From positions 1 through 8,755 of the forward strand of contig CAAEKX010000251.1 of assembly GCA_900756605.1 (NCBI GenBank): 8,755 bases of DNA, given 5' to 3'. Position numbers and translations under genes: made by a program. The stretch is from Coriobacteriia bacterium. GTDB taxonomy: Bacteria; Actinomycetota; Coriobacteriia; Coriobacteriales; QAMH01. The notes below the pieces were generated by a model. It did no database searches. It worked only from the letters and a program-made list of their open reading frames with translations, and was not told the origin of the DNA. Positions 1-7,069 of this stretch are shown here, one piece after another. Every line of letters starts with the position of its first letter. Position 1 is the first letter of the stretch.

Positions 1-1101
1 AGGAGCCTTGGACCAGGTGTACTTGTCGTTGACGATTTCCTCGGCTTCGTTCTTGTAGTAGCCGGGGAAGGTCTCGGGGAGCTCGGTTACGCCGACCGTG
101 GGATGCAGCGGCTCGCCGCTGTCCTTGTAGTAGGCATGCGTCGTGCCCTCGGTGATGTAGGCACCATCGAACGGCTCGAGAACCGGAGCGCCGCTCTTCA
201 TGCGGACGATGCCCGCGGGGAAGAAGCGGTCTTCGAGCTCACGCGACGGACGGTCGAAGACACCGTAAGCCATGAAGTTGCCATGCTTGTTGTTACCGAT
301 GGTGGCAACGTCATTGAGGTAGACGCTCGCGATGGCGATGGCGTCGGGGATCATGACGTTGTCGACCCAGTCCTTGAGCTTCTTGGCACGGAACAGGATG
401 TCATCGAGCTTCTCGACGCTCGGGTACCAGGCAGTGCCGCCGGGAATCGAGGTCTGAACGTGCGGCATCTTGCCACCGATGATCGCGGAGATCTCGTCGG
501 CAGTTGCCTGCATGTCGATGGCCTCGATGTAGTGCGCCGTGGCGATGAGGTCGACCTCAGCCGGAAGCTTGTAGGCCTCGGGTGCCAGACCATCCATGAA
601 CCAGCCACCGGACAGCCAAGAGTACTGGCCATTCTCGGCGAACTTCGCGAGGCGGTCCTTGAGCGCGGCGAAGTCGGTCTGAGCAAGACCGAGGGTCTCG
701 CACAGGGCGTAAGTCTTGTTGACGTCAGCCTCGAGTGCGTGCAGCGGGTTGACGTAGTCGAGCGCGCTCAGCTGATAGAACCACAGGATGTGGCTGTGCA
801 TGAACTGTGCGCCCTCGATGAGATTGCGGACCAGACGGCCGCCCTCGGGAATCTGGATGCCGTAGGCTTCCTCAGCCGCGAAGACGGAGGTGTGGCAGTG
901 CGAGACAGGGCAGACGCCGCAGACGCGCTGGGCGAGCATGGCCGCGTCATAGGGATCGCGACCCTCGGCGATGAGCTCGAGGCCACGGAAAAGGCCGCCG
1001 GAGACCCAAGCGTCGGTGACGACGCCGTTCTCGACTTCCATCTCGACGCGCAGGTGGCCCTCGATACGATCAACCGGATCGATAATAGAATGTTTAGCCA
1101 T
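1..1101 (-). CDS. [NiFe] hydrogenase large subunit, group 1 type (3' part off the left edge)
   Basis: Catalytic subunit of a membrane-bound uptake [NiFe] hydrogenase (H2 oxidation to 2 H+ and 2 e-). 367 codons are visible and the frame is open to the window edge. The N-terminus has RIEGHLR at residues 12-18, where Glu14 matches the proton-transfer glutamate of the family. The L2 motif RVCGVC followed by His68 gives Cys61 and Cys64, two of the four Ni-Fe ligands; Cys69 directly follows His68. Further family blocks are MHSH then an aromatic-rich helix near residues 105-120, and GGKMPHVQTSIPGG near residues 215-230. The C-terminal DPCxxCxxH ligands and the maturation cleavage site lie outside the window. 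The ATG at 1101 is 2 nt after the small-subunit stop, with GGAGGG (1111-1116) as ribosome binding site inside that gene, so the two are co-transcribed. The strand opposite carries long ORFs that are coding shadows. The family is certain; the subgroup (possibly the Coriobacteriia-type 1i) is inferred. Confidence 0.96.
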   Translation of the reverse strand, partial: MAKHSIIDPVDRIEGHLRVEMEVENGVVTDAWVSGGLFRGLELIAEGRDPYDAAMLAQRVCGVCPVSHCHTSVFAAEEAYGIQIPEGGRLVRNLIEGAQFMHSHILWFYQLSALDYVNPLHALEADVNKTYALCETLGLAQTDFAALKDRLAKFAENGQYSWLSGGWFMDGLAPEAYKLPAEVDLIATAHYIEAIDMQATADEISAIIGGKMPHVQTSIPGGTAWYPSVEKLDDILFRAKKLKDWVDNVMIPDAIAIASVYLNDVATIGNNKHGNFMAYGVFDRPSRELEDRFFPAGIVRMKSGAPVLEPFDGAYITEGTTHAYYKDSGEPLHPTVGVTELPETFPGYYKNEAEEIVNDKYTWSKAP

Positions 1102-1103
1102 GT

Positions 1104-2366
1104 TTACTTACCCTCCTCAATGTCAACGATGACCTGCTCTTCGACGACAGGTACGGTGGAGGGTTCCTTCTTGCCGTGCTTGACGTCCCACTCGCGCTCC
1201 TTCTCGAACGGAGCACCGCCCTTGGTGCGGCCCGTAGCCTTCATGCCGATACCATGGACGACGAGGGCGGCGGTCAGAAGACCGGTGACGCCAAGTGCGA
1301 TCGGGGTCGGCTGGAATGCGATGCTGCCGAGCCTGAGGGTCTTGAGACGGCCCAGGAACGGGGAGTCAACGTCGATCCAGTTGCGGACCGTGGTGCGCGG
1401 GTCGCCGTTGCAGCAGCCGATGCAGGGGGCGCCAGAGGCGACGCACCAGCTCACGCGGCGGTTCCAGCGAACCTGCGGGCAGTTAGCCTTGGTCTGCGGA
1501 CCCTTGCAGCCGAGAGCGTACAGGCAGTAGCCCTTGGCCTCTTCTTCGCTGCCGAACTCGTAGACGAACTCGCCGTTCTCGAAGTGGCCGCGGCGCTCGC
1601 AGTTGTCATGAATGGTCTGGCCATACATGGAGCTCGGCATGTTGAACTCGTTGAGACCGGCAACGACGGACTCGGCTCCCAGCAGCAGGTACTGAACGAT
1701 GACTGCAACCAGGTTGGCGGGATTGACGGGACAAGAGGGAAGGTTGACGACAGGAGTCGACACACCATTGTCCTTGAGGTACTTCTGGATACCCTCGGCA
1801 TTGCCCGGGTTGGGATATGCCGCGCAGAAACCGCCGTCGACAGCGCAGGAACCTGCGGCGATGACGGCAGCAGCGTTCTTGCAGGTGTGGAGCAGGTGGC
1901 TCTCGTGCGGAGCGCAGGTGGGGGCACCCGCGATGCGCAGAATCTCGCCATCGTAGCGGGTCATGACAGCACCCTCGATGACGACGACGTACTTGCCCTT
2001 AGCGGCCTCGATCGTCTCCTCGCGAGCTTCCTCGAGGGAGTAGCCAGCAGCGGCAGAGAGGGTCTCGGCGTAGTTGAGCGCGAGATACTCGAGGAGCAGC
2101 GTTGCCGGATCGGGGTTATCAGACTGGGCAAAAGACTCGGTGCAACCGGTGCAAGAACCAAGCTCCATCCAGATGACTGGTGCGAGACCGCCTTGGCCCA
2201 AACCTCCGTTCGTACCGATAAGGGAGTTGCTCTCGATGGCTTCGGCAACATCGGCAGCCGTTACGCCTTCAATGCCGATTGCAGCTGCAATCGTGCCACA
2301 GAAGCCGAGAAAGGCGCGACGTGTCAAACCACGCGACTCAAGCGACTCGATAAACGAATCTTGCAT
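1104..2366 (-). CDS. [NiFe] hydrogenase small subunit, Tat-exported, with C-terminal membrane anchor
   Basis: Electron-transfer subunit of the hydrogenase, 420 aa. Residues 10-35 form a Tat signal (TRRAFLGF then a hydrophobic alanine-rich stretch), so the folded heterodimer should be exported. Iron-sulfur ligands can be read off. Proximal [4Fe-4S]: Cys72, Cys75, Cys174 and Cys212. Distal [4Fe-4S]: His253, Cys256, Cys281 and Cys287. Medial cluster: Cys296, Cys315 and Cys318, plus Cys308 where most group 1 enzymes have proline, suggesting a medial [4Fe-4S]. The proximal CTGC keeps its glycine, unlike the extra-cysteine motif of O2-tolerant enzymes, so standard O2 sensitivity is expected. A hydrophobic helix at about residues 347-373 anchors it to the membrane, followed by a charged tail of about 45 residues. 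The start at 2366 is chosen because GGAGGT (2371-2376) lies 4 nt upstream and the Tat motif then falls at residue 15. An in-frame ATG at 2462 would add 32 residues but overlaps the likely promoter. No cytochrome b gene is visible; it may lie beyond the large subunit. Confidence 0.96.
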   Translation of the reverse strand: MQDSFIESLESRGLTRRAFLGFCGTIAAAIGIEGVTAADVAEAIESNSLIGTNGGLGQGGLAPVIWMELGSCTGCTESFAQSDNPDPATLLLEYLALNYAETLSAAAGYSLEEAREETIEAAKGKYVVVIEGAVMTRYDGEILRIAGAPTCAPHESHLLHTCKNAAAVIAAGSCAVDGGFCAAYPNPGNAEGIQKYLKDNGVSTPVVNLPSCPVNPANLVAVIVQYLLLGAESVVAGLNEFNMPSSMYGQTIHDNCERRGHFENGEFVYEFGSEEEAKGYCLYALGCKGPQTKANCPQVRWNRRVSWCVASGAPCIGCCNGDPRTTVRNWIDVDSPFLGRLKTLRLGSIAFQPTPIALGVTGLLTAALVVHGIGMKATGRTKGGAPFEKEREWDVKHGKKEPSTVPVVEEQVIVDIEEGK

Positions 2367-2370
2367 AGAT

Positions 2371-2376
2371 ACCTCC
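2371..2376 (-). promoter_or_regulatory. Ribosome binding site of the hydrogenase small subunit
   Basis: GGAGGT on the minus strand, 4 nt before the ATG at 2366. It decides the start of the small subunit in favour of the Tat-signal methionine over the upstream in-frame ATG at 2462. Confidence 0.8.
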
Positions 2377-2444
2377 ATCTTCCAATCAAACTCGCCGCGC
2401 GTGCCCCTCACACGAAATCGCAGCGAAGCTATGACACCGAACCT

Positions 2445-2450
2445 ACTATA
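2445..2450 (-). promoter_or_regulatory. Candidate -10 element for the hydrogenase genes
   Basis: TATAGT on the minus strand matches five of six bases of the sigma-70-type -10 consensus and would give a leader of about 70 nt. The -35 region 17 nt upstream (TCTGCA) is weak, so an activator may be needed. The dyad at 2495-2519 would sit upstream of this promoter, where an activator could bind. This is a sequence-based guess with no clear -35. Confidence 0.4.
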
Positions 2451-2494
2451 AAGAAACCTCATTCTGTTGCAGAGATAAAACGATTCGCAAACAA

Positions 2495-2519
2495 TTTACG
2501 GGCGGTTTTGAGCCGTAAA
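2495..2519. promoter_or_regulatory. Inverted repeat in the divergent promoter region (possible operator)
   Basis: TTTACGG (2495-2501) and CCGTAAA (2513-2519) are perfect 7-bp inverted arms around an 11-nt spacer, centred in the region between the hydrogenase genes and smpB. The right arm overlaps the candidate smpB -35. A dimeric regulator site is one reading; no regulator is encoded in the window. Confidence 0.4.
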
Positions 2520-2535
2520 CGGGGGATAGTATTCT
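2508..2535 (+). promoter_or_regulatory. Candidate smpB promoter
   Basis: TTGAGC (2508-2513), a 16-nt spacer and TATTCT (2530-2535) give a modest -35/-10 pair, each matching four of six consensus bases. A perfect 10-bp palindrome ATTCTAGAAT (2531-2540) overlaps the -10. The next gene on this strand begins about 45 nt downstream. Confidence 0.35.
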
Positions 2536-2582
2536 AGAATGGCTTACATGACGTACGGATAAATATGACAGGCGGACGGCAC

Positions 2583-3047
2583 GTGAAAAAGGAACGAACA
2601 TATATCGCCAAGAACCGTAAGGCACTACACGATTACTTCGTCGAGGATCGCGTCGAGGCTGGCATCGTGCTCACCGGTACCGAGGTGCGCTCGTTGCGTG
2701 AGAACTCGGCGCAGCTGCGCGACTGCTTCATCACGATCCGCAAAGGCGAGGCTTGGCTCAACGGCGTGCACATAGCCCCTTACAGCAACGGTTCCATCTT
2801 CAACGTCGAGCCCGAGCGCCGACGCAAGCTTCTGCTGCACAAGAAGGAGATCCTCAAGCTCGAGCAAGAGGCATCCCAGCAGGGCTATTCGCTCATCCCG
2901 CTTTCGATGTACTTCACGGAAGAGGGCCGCGTGAAGGTCGAGGTTGGCGTTTGCAAGGGCAAGAAGCTCTACGACAAGCGTGCTTCCATCAAGGAGCGCG
3001 ACGCCAAGCGCGAGATCGCCCGCTCCATGAAGGCGCGCAATCAATAG
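2583..3047 (+). CDS. smpB: SsrA-binding protein SmpB
   Basis: SmpB binds the tRNA-like domain of tmRNA and brings it to ribosomes stalled on broken mRNA (trans-translation, cytoplasm). With a GTG start at 2583 the protein has 154 aa, usual for the family, and begins KKERTYIAKNRKA after the initiator, as SmpB proteins do. An ATG at 2565 would add six residues (MTGGRH) that the family does not normally have; neither start has a strong ribosome binding site, though AGGCGG (2570-2575) favours the GTG. Family blocks are GIVLTGTEVRSLRE, the AYSNG-like APYSNG, HKKEILKL, and a C-terminal tail with DKR, IKERDAKREI and RSMK. That basic tail enters the empty mRNA channel of the ribosome. Its RNA partner, ssrA, begins 123 nt downstream under its own promoter, the common smpB-ssrA arrangement. 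Confidence 0.97.
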   Translation: MKKERTYIAKNRKALHDYFVEDRVEAGIVLTGTEVRSLRENSAQLRDCFITIRKGEAWLNGVHIAPYSNGSIFNVEPERRRKLLLHKKEILKLEQEASQQGYSLIPLSMYFTEEGRVKVEVGVCKGKKLYDKRASIKERDAKREIARSMKARNQ

Positions 3048-3053
3048 GTAAAT

Positions 3054-3084
3054 GAGACAAAAGTCGCCGGGGCAGTTTTGTCTC
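3054..3084 (+). terminator. Stem-loop after smpB, probable weak terminator
   Basis: GAGACAAAA (3054-3062) and TTTTGTCTC (3076-3084) form a perfect 9-bp stem with a 13-nt loop starting 6 nt after the smpB stop. The following GTTCTTGTTG is only moderately T-rich, so termination would be partial. It separates smpB transcription from the ssrA promoter immediately downstream. Confidence 0.5.
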
Positions 3085-3095
3085 GTTCTTGTTGC

Positions 3096-3124
3096 TTGAG
3101 GTCCCTGCAAGCGGGGCGTATACT
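3096..3124 (+). promoter_or_regulatory. ssrA promoter
   Basis: TTGAGG (3096-3101), a 17-nt spacer and TATACT (3119-3124) form a good housekeeping promoter. Transcription should start near 3131, giving a leader of about 40 nt that would be removed at the mature tmRNA 5' end, presumably by RNase P. The leader opens with a small hairpin CCCGC-TCG-GCGGG (3131-3143). Confidence 0.75.
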
Positions 3125-3170
3125 GGAAAACCCGCTCGGCGGGCGCGTACTTTGAAAAGGGTTTGAAACT

Positions 3171-3552
3171 GGGGGTGACTGGTTTCGACAGGATAGTTTG
3201 AGCGAAGGGCAGCAGGCCGTGGTCTCCTCGCCACGTTAAACAGGGGTAAAGCCAATTAACTGGCAAAGTTGTTTCTTTCAAGGGTGCGCAGGCTCAGCCT
3301 GTCGCCCTGGCTGCCTAATTTAGGTTCAGCCCTCCCAACCAGCTGCTAAACCTCTGGCATCTGCACGGGATCATTTAAAGGAGGTTGCTCCCGGGGACGT
3401 AGACGGTATGCCCCGGGCTAAGACCGAACCGACAGGAAACCGTTTTCGCTTGTCGATGTGCTTGGCGGTTTCCTACTGAACATCGACTGAGCTTGGAGAC
3501 ACCTTTCGCAGGATTATCGTGGACCGGAGTTCGATTCTCCGCACCTCCACCA
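3171..3552 (+). ncRNA. ssrA: Transfer-messenger RNA (tmRNA)
   Basis: Single-piece tmRNA of about 382 nt that acts with SmpB to release stalled ribosomes and tag the nascent protein. The acceptor stem pairs GGGGGTG (3171-3177) with CACCTCC (3542-3548), with a G-U wobble at the third pair, the alanyl-tRNA synthetase identity element. The D-like segment reads GACTGGTTTCGACAGG. The T arm is CGGAG-TTCGATT-CTCCG (3525-3541), and the CCA end is encoded (3550-3552). Pseudoknot PK1 is visible: CGTGG/CCACG (3218-3222 with 3231-3235) interlocked with CTCCT/AGGGG (3224-3228 with 3242-3246). The tag reading frame is best read from ACT at 3259 to TAA at 3316: TGKVVSFKGAQAQPVALAA, 19 residues. An A lies four bases before the resume codon, as in E. 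coli. The ending VALAA is the usual protease signal. The exact resume codon is inferred. Confidence 0.97.
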
Positions 3553-3564
3553 ATACAAGAAGAT

Positions 3565-3601
3565 GACGAACTATCTTCGTATGGGGATAGTTCGTCTTTT
3601 T
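3565..3601 (+). terminator. Intrinsic terminator of ssrA
   Basis: GACGAACTATC (3565-3575) and GATAGTTCGTC (3586-3596) form a perfect 11-bp stem around a 10-nt loop, followed directly by TTTTT. It ends ssrA 12 nt past the CCA end and insulates the pepF operon. Confidence 0.92.
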
Positions 3602-3606
3602 ATATC

Positions 3607-3612
3607 TACAAT
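3607..3612 (+). promoter_or_regulatory. Possible -10 element for the pepF operon
   Basis: TACAAT matches five of six -10 bases and lies 36 nt before the pepF start, just after the ssrA terminator. No convincing -35 exists at the right distance because that position falls in the terminator stem, so the promoter would be weak, or pepF may depend on readthrough. Confidence 0.3.
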
Positions 3613-3648
3613 GTCTCGAAACACCCAAACTCAAGAAAGCGGTGAGCC

Positions 3649-5442
3649 ATGACATACCAATCGCGAGACGAGATTGACGAGCGCTATCGCTGGGATCTTT
3701 CCAGCATCTATGCCGATGACGAGGCGTTTCTTGCCGCGCTCGCCACGGCGCGCGAGTATCCGGAGGCGCTGGCGCGCTTCCGCGGCAAGGTTTCGCAGTC
3801 GCCCGAGGATCTGCTTGCCTATCTGCGGCTGAGCGATGAGGTGGGCGTCGAGCTCGGCAAGCTCGTGAACTATGCGCAGCGCAAGCTCGATGAGGACACG
3901 CGCAGTGCCACCTATCAGGATTACTCCGCGCAGGTTATTGCCGTCTACACTGAGGTCTCGTCTGCCACGAGCTGGTTTGCGCCGGAGATTCTGAAGCTCG
4001 ATGACGAGCAGATTGAACGCTTCTACGCCAGTTGTCCGGACCTCGAGCTGTATCGCCGCGCGCTTGACGTCGTGTTCCATCAGCGCGGTCACATCTTGGG
4101 CGATGCCGAGGAGCAGTTGCTCGCTCGCGCGCAAGACATGGCCATGCAACCCGAGCACATCTTCTCGCTCTTCAATGATGCGGATCTCACGTTCGAGGAT
4201 GCCGTCGATGCGCAGGGTGAGACTCATCCCGTCACCCATGGCAGCTACGTCCCGCTCATGATGTCCGATGATCGAGAGTTGCGCAAGTCGGCCTATGCCT
4301 CCATGTATGCGGCGTATACGCAATTCCGCAACACGGCAGCCGCGACGCTCGGCGCTCAGGCCAAGCAGCTCAAGTTCTACACCGACGCGCGCAGATACGA
4401 CAGTTCGCTCGAGTATTGCCTCGACCAAAACGAAGTGCCCACGGAGGTCTACACCAATCTCATCTCCTGCGTACACGAGCACTTCGCGCCCATGCACAAA
4501 TACGTTGATCTGCGCAAGAAGGTGCTCGGCGTGGACGAGCTGCATTTCTACGATCTCTACGTCCCCATTGTCGAGGATGTCGACATGCACTTCACCTACG
4601 AGGAAGCATGCGAACTCATCCTCGAGGCGCTTGCGCCGCTTGGGGAGGACTACCTGGCCATCGTGCGCGAGGGCCTGTCGCAGCGCTGGATCGACGTCTA
4701 CGAGACGCCCGGCAAACGGAGCGGCGCGTATTCAGCCGGTGGCTACGGCATGCATCCGGTCATCCTCATGAACTTCCAGGGCCAGCTCGACGATGTCTTC
4801 ACGCTCATTCACGAGATGGGCCATTCCATCCATACCTATATGAGTTGCAAGGGCCAGCCACCCGTGTATTCCGATTACGTGATCTTCGTTGCCGAGGTGG
4901 CCTCCACGGTTAACGAGGCTCTGCTCACCCAGCATCTGCTCAAGACACGCACCGATCCACGCGAACGTGCCTACATTCTCAATCATTTCCTCGAGCAATT
5001 TAAGGGTACGCTCTACCGACAAACCATGTTCGCCGAGTTCGAGCTTGCCTTCAACGAGATTGCCGCCCGGGGCGAAGGCATCACCGCCGAGGCATTGGGC
5101 GAGATCTACCGCGAGCTAAACGCCAGCTACTATGGCCCGGGCATCGTCGTCGATGACGAGATTGCCGTCGAGTGGGCGCGTATCCCGCACTTCTACTATC
5201 AGTATTACGTGTATCAATACGCGACGGGCTTCTCTGCCGCTATTGCGCTGTCGAACCGCATCCTCAATGAGGGTGCTCCTGCCGTGGCCGACTACCTCGG
5301 CTTCTTGGCCGGCGGCTCGAGTAAGACGCCCATCGAGCTTCTCAAGGGTGCGGGTGTCGACATGACTACGCCCGAGCCGACGACGGCGGCGCTCGCCTAC
5401 TTCGATGAGCTTATCGATGAGCTAGCTGATGCGCTAAGATAG
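3649..5442 (+). CDS. pepF: Oligoendopeptidase F (M3 family zinc metallopeptidase)
   Basis: Cytoplasmic zinc endopeptidase that cuts short peptides, 597 aa, close to the family norm of about 600. The zinc site is HEMGH (His388, Glu389, His392), with Glu416 in FVAEVAS as the expected third ligand, 28 residues after the first histidine. The block before it, GAYSAGGYGMHPVILMNF (359-376), is characteristic of PepF. The later segment HFYYQYYVYQYATG (514-527) supplies the aromatic substrate-binding residues. The N-terminal half (to about residue 200) is the helical oligopeptidase F domain. There is no signal peptide or membrane segment. The ATG at 3649 has only a weak GGTGAG before it, but the protein begins RDEIDERYRWDLSSIY, the typical start of the family. 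murI follows after 7 nt, so the two are very likely co-transcribed. Nothing unusual is seen in the gene itself. Confidence 0.96.
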   Translation: MTYQSRDEIDERYRWDLSSIYADDEAFLAALATAREYPEALARFRGKVSQSPEDLLAYLRLSDEVGVELGKLVNYAQRKLDEDTRSATYQDYSAQVIAVYTEVSSATSWFAPEILKLDDEQIERFYASCPDLELYRRALDVVFHQRGHILGDAEEQLLARAQDMAMQPEHIFSLFNDADLTFEDAVDAQGETHPVTHGSYVPLMMSDDRELRKSAYASMYAAYTQFRNTAAATLGAQAKQLKFYTDARRYDSSLEYCLDQNEVPTEVYTNLISCVHEHFAPMHKYVDLRKKVLGVDELHFYDLYVPIVEDVDMHFTYEEACELILEALAPLGEDYLAIVREGLSQRWIDVYETPGKRSGAYSAGGYGMHPVILMNFQGQLDDVFTLIHEMGHSIHTYMSCKGQPPVYSDYVIFVAEVASTVNEALLTQHLLKTRTDPRERAYILNHFLEQFKGTLYRQTMFAEFELAFNEIAARGEGITAEALGEIYRELNASYYGPGIVVDDEIAVEWARIPHFYYQYYVYQYATGFSAAIALSNRILNEGAPAVADYLGFLAGGSSKTPIELLKGAGVDMTTPEPTTAALAYFDELIDELADALR

Positions 5443-5449
5443 CGGGGTT

Positions 5450-6310
5450 ATGAACAACGCCCCGATTGGCATATTCGATTCCGGCTTCGGCGGCCTTACC
5501 GTCGCGCGTGCCGTTCACGAACGCCTGCCGCAGGAGTCGCTTATCTTCTTCGGCGACACGGCACGTTGTCCCTACGGCCCGCGCGACTTGCGCGAGGTGC
5601 GCGGCTTCGTGCATCAGATTGGCAGCTGGCTTTCCCAGCATGACGTGAAGCTCATCATCATCGCATGCAATACGGCAACGGCGGCCGGACTCGCGCTTGC
5701 CCAGATGGAGTTTGACGTGCCGGTTATCGGCGTGGTCGAGCCAGGGGCGCGCGGGGCTGTTCGCATGACGCGCAACCGCCGCGTGGGTGTCATCGCTACG
5801 CAGGCGACGATTGATTCGGGTATCTATCCGGACACGATTCGCAACCTCGATGCGGGCGTGACCGCGTTTTCGACGGCAACGCCACGCTTTGTCGAAATTG
5901 TCGAGGACGGCATTCGTCGCTCCAATAGTCCCATCGAGAGGCTCACAGCCGAGGCAAGTGACGTGTACCTGCGCCCGGCATTCCAGACGATCGCGCGCGA
6001 TTATCTCGATCCCATCAAGAAGGCCGGCGTCGACACGCTTGTCCTAGGCTGCACGCATTACCCGGTGCTTGCCCCGCTCATTCAACAGGCCGTGGGCGAA
6101 AACGTCTCCATCATTTCCTCGTCGGAGGAGACAGCCAAGGAGGTCGTCGAGACGCTTTCCTATCGTGGCCATCTGGCCGATGGCTCGATACCGCAGCACA
6201 GCAGCTTCTATACCACGGGTGAGGATTTGAACGATTTTCGCACCATCGGTGGGCATATCTTCGGCCAGCCTATCGAAGACCTCACCTATGTGGGTGTCAA
6301 CGAACTCTAG
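5450..6310 (+). CDS. murI: Glutamate racemase
   Basis: Cofactor-independent racemase that turns L-glutamate into D-glutamate for peptidoglycan, 286 aa (family usually 260-290). Visible motifs are GIFDSGFGGL with Asp10 and Ser11, GDTARCPYG (35-43), the first catalytic cysteine Cys73 in IACNTATA, and the second, Cys201, in LGCTHYP with His203. All active-site residues are present. A small oddity is STATPRFVEIVEDG (141-154), where many MurI proteins have ACP; that cysteine is not catalytic. The ATG at 5450 lies 7 nt after the pepF stop with a G-rich stretch upstream. The rph start follows 12 nt after the murI stop, consistent with one operon. murI followed by rph and rdgB is a recurring gene neighbourhood in bacteria, so this order is unremarkable. 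Confidence 0.97.
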   Translation: MNNAPIGIFDSGFGGLTVARAVHERLPQESLIFFGDTARCPYGPRDLREVRGFVHQIGSWLSQHDVKLIIIACNTATAAGLALAQMEFDVPVIGVVEPGARGAVRMTRNRRVGVIATQATIDSGIYPDTIRNLDAGVTAFSTATPRFVEIVEDGIRRSNSPIERLTAEASDVYLRPAFQTIARDYLDPIKKAGVDTLVLGCTHYPVLAPLIQQAVGENVSIISSSEETAKEVVETLSYRGHLADGSIPQHSSFYTTGEDLNDFRTIGGHIFGQPIEDLTYVGVNEL

Positions 6311-6322
6311 ACAGGAGAGAAC

Positions 6323-7069
6323 ATGACGGTCAACATCGGTTTGGGACGCTCCTACGGGCGCGGTCCCGAAGAGAAGCGCCCCACCAAGATCACACGGCAC
6401 TTCCTCGACAACGTCCCCGGTTCGTGCCTCATCGAGACGGGCGCGACTAAGGTCTTGTGTGCGGTTAGCATCGAGGAGCGTGTCAAGGCGTGGCGCAAGG
6501 GCGCCGGTGCCGGCTGGATTACGGCCGAGTACGCGATGCTTCCCGCCTCCACTGCCAAGCGCAGCTCGCGCGAGCATCTCACGCGCAAAGGTCGCAGCAT
6601 GGAGATCGAGCGTCTCATCGGACGTAGCTTGCGTTCCGCGGTCGACATGACCGGCTTGGGCGGCGAAGTAACCTTCACCATTGACTGTGATGTGCTGCAG
6701 GCCGATGGCGGCACACGCACGGCGGCCATTACCGGCGCGTGGGTCGCGTTGCACGACGCGCTCGAGATGTGGCAGAACGCCGGCAAGATCAAGACGAGTC
6801 CCATCATCGACCAGGTTGCCGCCATCAGCGTCGGTCAGGTGGATGGGCGCATCTTGCTCGACCTGGACTATCAAGAGGATTCGCGTGCCGAAGTCGATCT
6901 CAACCTCATCATGAATGCACGTGGCGAGATTATCGAGGTGCAGGGCACGGGTGAGCAGTGCTCCTTCGATCGCAGCAAGCTCAACAAGATGCTCGACGTC
7001 GCGACCATTGGCATTGAGGAGCTGCTTGCAGAACAGCGTCGAGCAATCGATGAGGGCGCGCAATCTTGA
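6323..7069 (+). CDS. rph: Ribonuclease PH
   Basis: Phosphate-dependent 3'-5' exoribonuclease that trims tRNA precursors, working as a hexameric ring in the cytoplasm. 248 aa, normal length. It shows the N-terminal GRGPEEKRPTKITRHFL, the RSMEIERLIGRSLRS helix (91-105), the signature DCDVLQADGGTRTAAITGA (121-139) with phosphate-binding Thr131-Arg132, and the acidic LDLDYQEDS (179-187) that holds the catalytic metal-binding aspartates. AGGAGAG (6313-6319) is a good ribosome binding site for the ATG at 6323. The last eight codons and the TGA stop (7067-7069) lie inside the left arm of a 104-nt palindrome that runs to the rdgB ribosome binding site, so the 3' end of this gene may carry RNA structure or an inserted palindromic element. 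Confidence 0.97.
   Translation: MTVNIGLGRSYGRGPEEKRPTKITRHFLDNVPGSCLIETGATKVLCAVSIEERVKAWRKGAGAGWITAEYAMLPASTAKRSSREHLTRKGRSMEIERLIGRSLRSAVDMTGLGGEVTFTIDCDVLQADGGTRTAAITGAWVALHDALEMWQNAGKIKTSPIIDQVAAISVGQVDGRILLDLDYQEDSRAEVDLNLIMNARGEIIEVQGTGEQCSFDRSKLNKMLDVATIGIEELLAEQRRAIDEGAQS

Noticed and set aside
2367..2462. N-terminal extension of the hydrogenase small subunit from the ATG at 2462
   Set aside because: It would place the Tat motif too far from the N-terminus and overlaps the TATAGT promoter element, whereas the ATG at 2366 has a strong GGAGGT.
103..2537. Two overlapping open frames of 475 and 453 codons on the plus strand opposite the hydrogenase genes
   Set aside because: They are antisense shadows. 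Their peptides have low-complexity composition and match no family, while the minus strand encodes complete cofactor-ligand motifs.
3631..4590. 319-codon open frame on the minus strand opposite pepF
   Set aside because: Shadow of the pepF codons, with no ribosome binding site and no recognisable motif; pepF is intact.
6044..7063. 339-codon open frame on the minus strand opposite murI and rph
   Set aside because: It spans two well-supported genes in antisense and looks like a GC-driven shadow.
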